64,000 nucleotides of DNA from Cellulomonas fulva (GTDB lineage: Bacteria > Actinomycetota > Actinomycetes > Actinomycetales > Cellulomonadaceae). A model generated the notes under the pieces. The model did not search any database and was not told the DNA's origin. It saw only the letters and a list, made by a program, of their open reading frames with translations. The number at the start of each line of letters is the position of its first letter. Position 1 is the stretch's first letter. Shown here one piece after another: positions 50,776-58,401 of the stretch. Location of the stretch: contig NZ_JAHBOH010000001.1 of the NCBI RefSeq assembly GCF_018531375.1, forward strand, positions 1,364,001 through 1,428,000, given 5' to 3'. Position numbers and translations under genes: made by a program.

Positions 50776-52113
50776 GTGGCCGGTTGGCAGGTGCACGGCG
50801 ACGGCCGCGCGGTGGTCCCCGGGCAGGTGGTCGGGCCCGACGAGCGGCTGTCCTGGCCGCGCACGATCGGCATCGGGCTGCAGCACGTGGTGGCGATGTT
50901 CGGTGCCACGTTCCTGGTCCCGCTGCTGACCGGGTTCTCGCCGCAGACGACGCTGTTCTTCTCCGCCGTCGGCACCCTGCTGTTCCTCGTGGTCACCCGC
51001 AACCGGGTGCCGAGCTATCTCGGCTCCAGCTTCGCGTTCATCGCGCCGATCCTCGCCGCGACGGCGAGCGGCGGCCAGTCCGCCGCGGTGGGCGGGATCC
51101 TGGTCACGGGCGTGCTGCTGACCGTCGTCGGCGTCGTCGTCCACCTCGCGGGCACGCGGTGGATCGAGGTGACCATGCCACCCGTCGTCACGGGCACGAT
51201 CGTCGCGCTGATCGGGTTCAACCTCGCGCCGGCGGCGTGGGGCGCGAACGAGGACAGCGGCTTCCGGGCGGCCCCGGTCACCGCGACCTGCACGCTCGGC
51301 GCGATCCTGCTGAGCGCGGTGCTCTTCCGCGGCATCCTCGGCCGCCTGTCGATCCTCGTCGGCGTGGCCGTCGGCTACGGGGTCGCGGTGCTCCGCGGCG
51401 AGGTCGACTTCGCGGCGCTGCGCGAGGCCGACTGGGTCGGTCTGCCGACCTTCGTCACCCCGCGGTTCGAGACCGGCGTCCTGGTGCTGTTCGTGCCCGT
51501 GGTGCTCGTGCTCGTCGCCGAGAACATCGGTCACCTGAAGTCCGTGACCGCGATGACCGGCAAGGACCTCGACCCGGTGACGGGGCGGGCCCTGATCGGC
51601 GACGGCCTCGCGACGACGCTCGCAGGCCTGGGCGGCGGTTCCGGGACCACCACCTACGCCGAGAACATCGGCGTCATGGCCGCCACCCGCGTCTACTCGA
51701 CGGCGGCCTACTGGGTCGCCGGGCTCGGTGCCCTCGTCCTCGCGATGTCGCCCCGGTTCGGTGCCGCCGTCGCCACCGTGCCCCCGGGCGTCATCGGGGG
51801 CGCCGCGACGCTGCTCTACGGGATGATCGGCCTGCTCGGTGCCCGCATCTGGATCCAGAACAGGGTCGACTTCTCCGACCCGGTGAACCTCATGCCGGCC
51901 GCCGTGGCGCTCGTGATCGGGATCGCCAACTTCTCGTTCCGGTGGGGCGACCTGCAGTTCGAGGGGATCGCACTCGGCACCGCCGCGGCGATCGTGCTCT
52001 ACCACCTGATGCGGGTGCTGGCCCGGTGGCGCGGCACCACGTTCGAGCCGGCGTCACCCGCGTCCGCGCCCGGGGGCGACGAGGGGATCGTGGAGGACGC
52101 CCGCGCGCACTGA
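50776..52113 (+). CDS. NCS2 uracil-xanthine permease
   Basis: A 445-residue membrane transporter, uracil or xanthine permease family. Conserved segments are TIGIGLQHVVAMFGATFLVP, PSYLGSSFAFIAPILAA, VPVVLVLVAENIGHLKSVTA, and GSGTTTYAENIGVMAATRVYS, with SGT-like substrate residues. Fourteen helices. GTG 50776 is chosen because GGAGGA is 4 nt away; a longer upstream frame is unsupported. It may feed the salvage enzyme Upp encoded at 11.7 kb. Confidence 0.92.
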   Translation: MAGWQVHGDGRAVVPGQVVGPDERLSWPRTIGIGLQHVVAMFGATFLVPLLTGFSPQTTLFFSAVGTLLFLVVTRNRVPSYLGSSFAFIAPILAATASGGQSAAVGGILVTGVLLTVVGVVVHLAGTRWIEVTMPPVVTGTIVALIGFNLAPAAWGANEDSGFRAAPVTATCTLGAILLSAVLFRGILGRLSILVGVAVGYGVAVLRGEVDFAALREADWVGLPTFVTPRFETGVLVLFVPVVLVLVAENIGHLKSVTAMTGKDLDPVTGRALIGDGLATTLAGLGGGSGTTTYAENIGVMAATRVYSTAAYWVAGLGALVLAMSPRFGAAVATVPPGVIGGAATLLYGMIGLLGARIWIQNRVDFSDPVNLMPAAVALVIGIANFSFRWGDLQFEGIALGTAAAIVLYHLMRVLARWRGTTFEPASPASAPGGDEGIVEDARAH

Positions 52114-52187
52114 CCCGACGCGCACGGGCGACCCGTCCGGGCCCCGCCGGGCCACCGACCGCAGGCTCCCGCGTGGTGCGGCGGGGA

Positions 52188-52826
52188 TCAGCCCTCGGTC
52201 GCCGCGCTCGTCGGCGCCTTGCTGGCGCCCGTCTCCGGGTCGACGAGCTGCTCGAACGGCGTGCAGCCCTTCGGGGACTCGAGCGGTGCCTCGGGGTCCA
52301 GCGCGACCTGGTCCGGCTCGAGCAGCCCGGTGTACGCAGTCCCCAGGACCAGGTCCACGGAGCCGCCGGTGCGGGCGTCCAGCACCAGCTGAGCGCCCTC
52401 GACCTGCGCGGCGAGCGTGTAGGCCCGGGCGACGCTGGCGACCCCGGTGACGACCTGGGCGGTACCCGCGTACTCCGGCAGGTTCCCGGTGGTGCCCGGC
52501 TTGAAGTCCCGTGCGACGAGCGCGTCCATGGTCGTCGCGGCCAGGCCGCTCGTCTCCGTCGTGTTGTACACGTTGACGGTGATGACGCTGTACGGCTCCG
52601 CCTTCGCGCCCTCGGGCGGGCACGGGAAGGTGGCCGCGGCGATGGTCGGGGTGGGCTCCGCCTGGAACTCTTCCTCGACGAACGGCAGGCTCAGGCTCCC
52701 GGTGTAGACCGCGGCGGCGCCCAGCCCGATGACGGCCATCGCGGCGAGCAGCACGCCGAACACGACCGCCTGGCGCTCGTGCATGTGGCGGCGCCGCAGC
52801 GACCGCGCCCGGTCGGCGTCGCTCAC
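52188..52826 (-). CDS. LytR_C domain membrane protein
   Basis: A 212-residue membrane-anchored protein. One helix (VVFGVLLAAMAVIGLGAAAV) follows a basic cytoplasmic start. The LytR/CpsA/Psr C-terminal domain (LytR_C) is seen in VITVNVYNTTETSGLAATTM and TAQVVTGVASVARAYTLAAQ with LVLGTAYTGLLEPD. The catalytic LCP domain is absent, so it is probably an accessory cell-envelope protein. GTG 52826 overlaps the upstream gene's stop (GTGA). Confidence 0.83.
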   Translation of the reverse strand: MSDADRARSLRRRHMHERQAVVFGVLLAAMAVIGLGAAAVYTGSLSLPFVEEEFQAEPTPTIAAATFPCPPEGAKAEPYSVITVNVYNTTETSGLAATTMDALVARDFKPGTTGNLPEYAGTAQVVTGVASVARAYTLAAQVEGAQLVLDARTGGSVDLVLGTAYTGLLEPDQVALDPEAPLESPKGCTPFEQLVDPETGASKAPTSAATEG

Positions 52827-53119
52827 TCGATCACCAGCACGCGCGCGTGGAGCATGGCGCGCTGCTGCAGCGCTGCGCGCACCGCCCGGTGCAGGCCGTC
52901 CTCGAGGTACATCACGCCCTTGTACTGCACGACGTGCGCGAACAGGTCGCCGTAGAAGGTCGAGTCCTCGGAGAGCAGGTTGCCCAGGTCGAGGGTGCGC
53001 TTGGTGGTCACGAGCTCGTCGAGCCGGACCTGGCGCGGCGGCACCTCGGCCCACTGCTTGGGCGTCTCGAGCCCGTGGTCCGGGTAGGGCCTGCCCTCGC
53101 CCACCGCCTTGAAGATCAC
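52823..53119 (-). CDS. Conserved actinobacterial 98-residue protein
   Basis: Compact protein MIFKAVGEGRPYPDHGL..., with PPRQVRLDELVTTKRTLDL, STFYGDLFAHVVQYKG and MYLEDGLHRAVRAALQQR. This set is a conserved actinobacterial family that I recall being sometimes labelled as a VapB-type antitoxin, but no toxin neighbour is present here. The DGLHRAxRAAxQ stretch looks like a catalytic or binding helix of ParB-like proteins. Translationally coupled to the LytR_C gene downstream. Confidence 0.72.
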   Translation of the reverse strand: MIFKAVGEGRPYPDHGLETPKQWAEVPPRQVRLDELVTTKRTLDLGNLLSEDSTFYGDLFAHVVQYKGVMYLEDGLHRAVRAALQQRAMLHARVLVIE

Positions 53120-53220
53120 GGGGCCACTCTAGAGGGCGTACCCCGCAAGCCCCGACCCGGGCACGCTGGGTGTCCGCAGGGTGGATCCTCCCGGACCTTC
53201 GTGCCGCCGACGGTCCGCGG

Positions 53221-53772
53221 TCACGTCGTCGCGGTCGCGTCCGCGATCACGTGCCTGCCCGCGGCGTCCACGGAGAGCGAGAGACGGATGATGTCCGTGC
53301 TCCCGTCGTCCCAGGTGCCGATGCCTTGGCAGGTCATGAGGTAGGTGGCTCCTCCGCCCGTCGGGGGCCGCGCGGTCGACCGCTCGTCCTTCGTCACCTG
53401 CGCACCGACCACCGACGCGAGGCCGATCTGGCCGTCCTGCAGGCCGCGGTGGGAGAGCTCGACGGCCTCCTGCACCACCTGCTCGCACGTCGCGGTCTCG
53501 ACGGCGGCGGCGAAGGCGTCGTTGCGCTGCTGGTTCAGGAACACCGGGACGGCGATCGCGGCCATCACACCGAGCGCCACGACGAACGCCACCGCCCCCA
53601 GGGACAGCACCGCCGCAGTCTTCGCGCCCGACCAGCGCTTCGGGCCGGGCCGGGCCGGCAGAGGACCCGCCGGGACCGCGTGCGGGGTCCAGGAGGTGCC
53701 GTCGAACCACCGCAGCATCGTCGGCGTGGCGGGGTCGGGGTACCACCCCGGGGGCGGCGTCTGCGTGCTCAT
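53221..53772 (-). CDS. DUF2510 membrane protein
   Basis: A 183-residue protein. DUF2510 opens it (PPPGWYPDPATPTMLRWFDG, then TSWTPH). A Pro linker leads to a transmembrane helix (VLSLGAVAFVVALGVMAAI) and an extracytoplasmic domain with two cysteines. It resembles the many actinobacterial proteins with a cytoplasmic DUF2510 head and a small outside domain of unknown function. ATG 53772; no partner gene. Confidence 0.78.
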   Translation of the reverse strand: MSTQTPPPGWYPDPATPTMLRWFDGTSWTPHAVPAGPLPARPGPKRWSGAKTAAVLSLGAVAFVVALGVMAAIAVPVFLNQQRNDAFAAAVETATCEQVVQEAVELSHRGLQDGQIGLASVVGAQVTKDERSTARPPTGGGATYLMTCQGIGTWDDGSTDIIRLSLSVDAAGRHVIADATATT

Positions 53773-53971
53773 CGGGTCCTCGTCGGGTCCTCGTCGTCAG
53801 GGCAGCCCACGCGGGCGGCGTCACTGCCCCATCGGCAGGCAGCTCCCGCGGGTTGAGCGCCACGGGCGCCGGTGCCGCGTGCGCGCGGCGGGGTGCGGAC
53901 GTGCGCGGCGGGCCGCAGGATCGGGGGAGGCTGGACGGCCGCAGGTCACAGCCGCGGGGAGAGGTGAGGAC

Positions 53972-54313
53972 GTGCCCGACGAGGTGCGGTATCGGCTGCT
54001 CGCGCTGCGCGCGGAGGCGCTCGACCGGCTGGTCGGGCTGGGGGCGTCGCGGTCCGATCTGGTCGAGTCCGCCCGCGGCGCCAACATCGACGACGAGCAC
54101 GACCCGGAGGGTCAGACGATCGCGTTCGAGCGGGCCCAGCTCGACACCCTCGTCGCCGACGTGGGGCGGCGGCTGAAGGAGGTCGACGCCGCGCTCGGTC
54201 GGCTCGACGAGGGCACGTACGGCCGGTGCGTGGTCGGCGGCGAGCCCATCGACCCCGCCCGGCTCGCGGCACGGCCGACCGCGACGACGTGCGTGGCGCA
54301 CGCCGGCCGGTGA
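53972..54313 (+). CDS. TraR/DksA-like protein with incomplete zinc finger
   Basis: A 113-residue DksA-family protein. The coiled-coil part is LDRLVGLGASRSDLVESARG, EHDPEGQTIAFERAQLDTLV and LKEVDAALGRLDEGTYGR. The usual zinc finger C-x2-C...C-x2-C is changed to CVVGGEPIDPARLAARPTAT and TCVAH, so cysteines 2 and 4 are Gly and His. The overall layout and LAARPTATTCV are retained. DksA proteins act on RNA polymerase with ppGpp. GTG 53972 follows GAGGTGAGGAC. Confidence 0.82.
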   Translation: MPDEVRYRLLALRAEALDRLVGLGASRSDLVESARGANIDDEHDPEGQTIAFERAQLDTLVADVGRRLKEVDAALGRLDEGTYGRCVVGGEPIDPARLAARPTATTCVAHAGR

Positions 54314-54321
54314 CGGCCGCG

Positions 54322-54831
54322 TCAGCGCGCGCGGTCGAGCAGCCCGCGCAGGTAGCCGGCCTGACCGGCGTGCTCCAGGTCGTCGGCGAGGATGCTCACC
54401 AGGCGCGTGCCGAGGGTCACCGGCGGGTCCCAGCCCTCGTCGACGACGACGTCGAGGTCGTCGTCCTGGAGCCGCTCGAGGTAGGCGAGCGTGACGTCCG
54501 TCGTGTCCTGCAGGTAGCCCAGCAGCAGCGCGCCGGACGCGCGGACCTGAGCGACCTCGTCGGACGTCTGGCCGTACCCGTTCGCGTCCGCGCCGAACGG
54601 CAGGTCGAAGCGGTCCGCCCAGCCGCGTGACGTCCAGACCTGCTCGCTGCCGGCGAGCGGCGCGATCTGCGCGTCCTGGCCGCGCGCGATGTGCCAGGCG
54701 AGCCACGCCAGCGTGTTGGCCTGCGGGTCGACGCGGCGCGTGAGGTCCGCCTCGTCGACCCCGTCGAGCGCGTGCCGGACCAGGTCGACGATCCGGCCGA
54801 AGCCGTCCGCCAGGACGTCGTTGCTGCGCAC
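54322..54831 (-). CDS. DinB-family (DUF664) protein
   Basis: A 169-residue four-helix protein of the DinB/MST-like superfamily. LVRHALDGVDEADLTRRVDP, NTLAWLAWHIARGQD (first metal His), and VSILADDLEHAGQAGYLRGL (second His) are the family pieces. These proteins bind zinc or nickel and often work with mycothiol or bacillithiol. It ends 9 bp from the convergent DksA-like gene. Confidence 0.85.
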   Translation of the reverse strand: MRSNDVLADGFGRIVDLVRHALDGVDEADLTRRVDPQANTLAWLAWHIARGQDAQIAPLAGSEQVWTSRGWADRFDLPFGADANGYGQTSDEVAQVRASGALLLGYLQDTTDVTLAYLERLQDDDLDVVVDEGWDPPVTLGTRLVSILADDLEHAGQAGYLRGLLDRAR

Positions 54832-54992
54832 GGAGATCTCCTTCGCTTCGCGGGGACGCCCTCGACGCTACGACGCGACCGCGCACCCCGCGCGCCGACC
54901 CCGGACCGCGACCAGCACCGGGGGTGGTGGGATCGCCGCGCTCTCCCTTGCCGGAGCTCGGGTTCAGGCGACGCGGGGTTCGGACCGGACGT

Positions 54993-55011
54993 GTACGCAC
55001 GGTGTGCGTAC
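54993..55011. repeat. Perfect 8-bp inverted repeat
   Basis: GTACGCAC (54993-55000) and GTGCGTAC (55004-55011) flank GGT. It has operator geometry, but no gene starts nearby, so its role is unknown. Confidence 0.5.
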
Positions 55012-55152
55012 GCCCGCCGCTGCGACCAGCGTGGCGCAGCTCGTCCCGGCGGCGATCTCGCGACAGGTCAGCTGCTGATGCACGGGTACCTCTGCTGGCG
55101 CGGGCCTGAACGCCGCACCCGCCAGGCAGCGCACCCGCCAGGCAGAGTGCGC

Positions 55153-55192
55153 GAACGGCCTGCGAGCTGCATGTGCAGGTCACAGGCCGTTC
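55153..55192 (-). terminator. 10-bp hairpin after the antisense tRNA fragment
   Basis: GAACGGCCTG (55153-55162) pairs with CAGGCCGTTC (55183-55192). The loop has an inner CTGCA/TGCAG palindrome. On the minus strand it begins right after the tRNA-like 3' end, where a tRNA terminator would be expected. Confidence 0.5.
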
Positions 55193-55197
55193 TTCGG

Positions 55198-55222
55198 CGG
55201 AGGATGGGGGATTCGAATCTCC
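55198..55222 (-). repeat. tRNA-Ser 3'-end fragment (candidate attachment scar)
   Basis: On the minus strand the sequence reads TTCGAATCCCCCATCCTCCG, then CC. This matches the T-loop, T-stem and acceptor (ATCCTCC + G + CC) expected of actinobacterial tRNA-Ser(GGA). The T-stem 5' half is mismatched and no other tRNA arm is present, so only the 3' end was duplicated, as on the far side of an integrated element. The intact tRNA would lie beyond the right end of the window. Confidence 0.5.
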
Positions 55223-55396
55223 TAGACGCGCGCGTTTGACCAGGTCAGACGCACGATCAAGCGTGTTCCCTCGCCGGCAGAGGTGCCCGTTTCCCGCAGT
55301 TCGCCGCACTTCCTCGCACTCCCTGGTCCCAGGGGAACACCCTGCGTGGCGGGCAAGGCGACAGAGCCGACACGCCGGCAACCGGCACGCCGAAGA

Positions 55397-55483
55397 GCTG
55401 TACAGGCGTTCGAAGCCAAGCTAGCGTGCGAGACGAAGCACACGCCGAGCTAGGGTAGCTATCCTGGCCGATCCCGGTTAGCT
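55397..55483. promoter_or_regulatory. Cluster of five AGCT sites upstream of the C5-methyltransferase gene
   Basis: AGCT occurs at 55397, 55420, 55448, 55457 and 55480, the middle pair forming AGCTA-GGG-TAGCT. In this high-GC sequence such density in 87 bp is unusual. If AGCT is the methyltransferase target, the sites could let the enzyme control its own promoter. The target itself cannot be read from the protein. Confidence 0.4.
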
Positions 55484-55528
55484 TGGCGTGGACGCTCCCG
55501 CACCACCCGCACCGCCCCGGAGGCCACC

Positions 55529-56893
55529 GTGACCGAGCATGCGACGACGCCGTCGGCGTTCCGGTTCATTGACCTCTTCGCCGGGATCGGCGGGTTCCAC
55601 GCGACGCTCGCTGCGTACGGTGGTGAGTGCCAGTACGCCGTCGAGATCGACCCGCACGCCGCAGCCGTCTACGAGCGCAACTGGGGTCGTGACCCCCGGG
55701 GAGACATCACCGCAGACGCCAACGACGGCGTTATGAACGTGCCCGCCCACGACGTCCTCGCGGCTGGCCTGCCGTGTCAGCCGTTCTCGAAGTCCGGCGC
55801 GCAGCGTGGCATGGACGAGACGCGCGGCACCCTCTGGTTCAACACGCTGCGCATCGTGCAGGAGCACCACCCAGCGATCGTCCTGATCGAGAACGTGCGG
55901 AACCTCGCTGGCCCCCGCCACGACCACGAGCTGAAGATCATCGTGCGAGCGCTTCGCGAGGAGGGCTACCGGGTGTCGGACGCTCCCGCGATCTTCTCTC
56001 CGCACCTGCTGCCCCCCACGTTGGGCGGACGCCCGCAGGTCCGCGAGCGAGTCTTCATTACCGCGACGTACAACCCGAAGGGCATCGGCACTGACCGCCC
56101 CCTGCCCGTTGCGACGATGGCAGACCGGTTCAACGGGTGGGGTCCGGCGGACTGGGACCTCGACACGCACCTGCCGCTCGACCCGGACCACCACGTGCAA
56201 GGTTGCGATCTCACGGCGGCCGAGCGACTGTGGATCGACGCGTGGGATGACTTCGTCCAAGTCATGTGGGAGGAGCGCGAAGGGCGGCGCCTCCCGGGCT
56301 TCCCGATCTGGGCGGACGCATGGGTCGACGTCGACGACCTGCGCATCCCCGCAGACACGCCCCTGTGGAAGCGTCAGCACCTGACGAAGAACGCCGTGTT
56401 CTACACCGAGCACAAGGCCACGCTCGACCGCTGGGCCGCCAAGTGGGGCGTGTTCACGGACGCGTTCCCGCCGTCCCGGCGCAAGCTCGAATGGCAGGCG
56501 CAGGACACCGCGCGACTGTGGGACACCGTGATGCACTTCCGGCCGTCCGGGATCCGTGCCAAGCGCGCAACCTACGTGCCGGCACTCGTGGCGATCACCC
56601 AGACTTCGATCGTTGGACCGCGCGAGCGACGACTCTCGCCGCGTGAGGCTGCTCGGCTGCAGGGGCTTCCGGACGGCTTCGACTTCGGTGACCAGCCGAC
56701 GTCGGCGACGTACAAGCAGCTCGGCAACGGCGTCAACATCGGCGTCGTTTGGCACATCCTGCGAGCTCACGTGAACCGCGACCGCGACATCCTTAAGACG
56801 ACCGCCAAGGGGCGAAGCGTCCTCGCAGCCGTCGACGGTGCACCCGACGCGCCGGACAAGGTGCTCGCGGAGATGTTCCCGGTGAAGGGCTAA
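55529..56893 (+). CDS. dcm: DNA (cytosine-5) methyltransferase
   Basis: A 454-residue C5-cytosine methyltransferase, the modification half of a restriction-modification system. Motif I is FIDLFAGIGGFHATL, motif IV LPCQPFSKSGAQRG (catalytic Cys), motif VI IVLIENVRN, motif VIII VRERVF, and the closing motifs IX-X are LSPREAARLQGLPDGFDFGD and YKQLGNGVNIGVV. The stretch between VIII and IX holds the target-recognition region. GTG 55529 follows GGAGG. Codon use is less GC-biased than in the core. It converges on the putative restriction enzyme with overlapping stop codons. Confidence 0.95.
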   Translation: MTEHATTPSAFRFIDLFAGIGGFHATLAAYGGECQYAVEIDPHAAAVYERNWGRDPRGDITADANDGVMNVPAHDVLAAGLPCQPFSKSGAQRGMDETRGTLWFNTLRIVQEHHPAIVLIENVRNLAGPRHDHELKIIVRALREEGYRVSDAPAIFSPHLLPPTLGGRPQVRERVFITATYNPKGIGTDRPLPVATMADRFNGWGPADWDLDTHLPLDPDHHVQGCDLTAAERLWIDAWDDFVQVMWEEREGRRLPGFPIWADAWVDVDDLRIPADTPLWKRQHLTKNAVFYTEHKATLDRWAAKWGVFTDAFPPSRRKLEWQAQDTARLWDTVMHFRPSGIRAKRATYVPALVAITQTSIVGPRERRLSPREAARLQGLPDGFDFGDQPTSATYKQLGNGVNIGVVWHILRAHVNRDRDILKTTAKGRSVLAAVDGAPDAPDKVLAEMFPVKG

Positions 56894-57879
56894 CCGAGCG
56901 CTGACGGCCGCGACGCCGGCGAGAACCGACGGTCGAACTCGCTGCGCTGGGAGAGGTACAGGTCCGGCGGGCGCGGTGGCGCATAGGCCGCGAACCACAT
57001 CGGCATCGGCGTCCACAAGCCGAGGCCGGCGGCAGATGCCATGAGGCCGTGGACGATCTCCTTTGAGAGCACCGTGGCTCGGTTGTTCTTACCGGTGGGG
57101 ACTTCGCGGAGAAGGTCCGCAGGGAAGATGTAGACGCCTGGCCTGCCCTTCCACGTCAGCGTTCCGGCATCGAGTTCGTGGACGCCCTTCGCTGGGACCC
57201 ACAACAGCTCGATGTGGTTGGCCGGCACGCCAGCAGCGGCTCGAGCAGCGAGCGTGGGCCACACCAGCTCGAACGACGGCCAGCTCGACCAGATCGCGAG
57301 AAGCGTCGCTGAGCCGTCCGGCTGCCACTCGACGAGCGCGGGCACCTTCCCGCGTGCGTCTCCACTTTCGGGGCGCGGCCACACCGCGCGGAATCGGCCA
57401 GCCTTGCTGGTTGGAGACGAGGGAGCCCATTCGCCTGTGACCGGCGAGTAGCCGGACGCGACGTAGGTGACCGGAACTGCTGACGTCCATGTGCCCGTCG
57501 TCTCCTGAGCCGCTACGAGCGCGTCCCAGTGCACACCGGTCTGCTGCGCGCCGGCGCCGCTCTTATGGCTGTACGGGAGGCTGTCGACGATGTAGTCGCC
57601 CTTCACGCCTGGCTCGCCGCGCGGCGTCTTCGACAGTGCGACGGCGGGCTCCGCACGAGCGACCCAGTTCGCGAGGGCGTCGTACCAGAGATCCTCGAGC
57701 AACGCCGCCGCCGTCAGCCCGTAGTAGGTGCCGCGATACTGCGGCTGCGCCGCCACGATAGGGAGAAGCCACTCGGGGTCTGCAAGCATCGCAGAGACGG
57801 TTGCCATGAATGCGCGCTCGCGCGCGTCGACGGTTACCCCGGCCAGGTCGCGCCCGGTTGCCGTGCAGATCGCTGCCAC
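56890..57879 (-). CDS. Putative type II restriction endonuclease
   Basis: Unrecognised 329-residue protein lying between the methyltransferase and Vsr, which is where the restriction enzyme is expected. A possible PD-(D/E)XK-like core is GVKGDYIVDSLPYSHKSG followed by AGAQQTGVHWDALV. Other segments are YRGTYYGLTAAALLEDLWYD and VYIFPADLLREVP, with an aromatic C-terminus. No other family is suggested. GTG 57879 starts 27 bp after vsr and the two form one unit. The assignment rests mainly on context. Confidence 0.55.
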   Translation of the reverse strand: MAAICTATGRDLAGVTVDARERAFMATVSAMLADPEWLLPIVAAQPQYRGTYYGLTAAALLEDLWYDALANWVARAEPAVALSKTPRGEPGVKGDYIVDSLPYSHKSGAGAQQTGVHWDALVAAQETTGTWTSAVPVTYVASGYSPVTGEWAPSSPTSKAGRFRAVWPRPESGDARGKVPALVEWQPDGSATLLAIWSSWPSFELVWPTLAARAAAGVPANHIELLWVPAKGVHELDAGTLTWKGRPGVYIFPADLLREVPTGKNNRATVLSKEIVHGLMASAAGLGLWTPMPMWFAAYAPPRPPDLYLSQRSEFDRRFSPASRPSALG

Positions 57880-57905
57880 GATCGGGACCCTAGCGACCTA
57901 GCGTG

Positions 57906-58337
57906 CTACGTCAGGGTCGACGCACCGGCGGCTGCCGCGCGGACGCGCTCGACGGCGACGGGGATGTCGCTGGTGATCTCGTGCTCCCAGATGCGGACGA
58001 CGGTCCAGCCCGCGTCGTTCGCCAGCGTCGTCGATCGCAGATCGTTCGCCTTGTTGCGATCCATCTTCGCCGCCCAGAGCTCGGCGTTTGGCCCAGTCCA
58101 CGGTGTCCGCCGTCCGTGGTCGGGGCAGCCGTGCCAGAAGCACCCGTCAACGAAGACGGCCACCCGGTGACGGGGGAGCACAAGGTCTGGGGTGCAGCCC
58201 TTCGCAACCTTGGGATGGAGCCGGAACCGGAAGCCGGCCGCGTGCAACGCGCGACGCAGCGCCACCTCTGGCTGGGTGCTCGTCTTCACGCGGCCTGCGA
58301 GATGTCCGCCGGCGTCGGTTGCCCTCCACGTCTCCAT
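57906..58337 (-). CDS. vsr: Very-short-patch repair endonuclease
   Basis: A 143-residue Vsr nuclease that nicks T:G mismatches created by deamination of methylated cytosine. It shows the family core FRLHPKVAKGCTPDLVLPRH, RVAVFVDGCFWHGCPDHG and WAAKMDRNKANDLRSTTLAN, with DAGWTVVRIWEHE. The catalytic Asp, His and zinc cysteines are present. ATG 58337 is chosen; a TTG at 58346 is an alternative and the ribosome site is weak. It precedes the putative restriction gene. Confidence 0.93.
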   Translation of the reverse strand: METWRATDAGGHLAGRVKTSTQPEVALRRALHAAGFRFRLHPKVAKGCTPDLVLPRHRVAVFVDGCFWHGCPDHGRRTPWTGPNAELWAAKMDRNKANDLRSTTLANDAGWTVVRIWEHEITSDIPVAVERVRAAAAGASTLT

Positions 58338-58401
58338 CCATGTCAACGTACGGAGGTGATATCCGGCGTGCGCGTTCTATGCGTCGGTACCGTCATCAGT
58401 T

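Larger units (their letters stand above)
54832..55528. other. Gene-free boundary region of the genomic island
   Basis: No supported gene lies here. It contains a short palindrome (54993-55011), a 10-bp hairpin (55153-55192), an antisense tRNA-Ser 3'-end fragment (55198-55222) and a cluster of AGCT tetramers (55397-55483), each listed separately. Base composition is mixed, the usual look of an integration junction. Confidence 0.6.

Noticed and set aside
48210..52955. A plus-strand open frame of 1581 codons through the LLM, GT87 and permease region
   Set aside because: It overlaps recognised genes on both strands, is dominated by Arg/Ala/Gly, and shows no domain.
52823..53119. Active VapBC toxin-antitoxin pair
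   Set aside because: The small protein is sometimes labelled VapB-like, but no PIN-domain toxin is next to it and it is coupled to a LytR_C gene instead.
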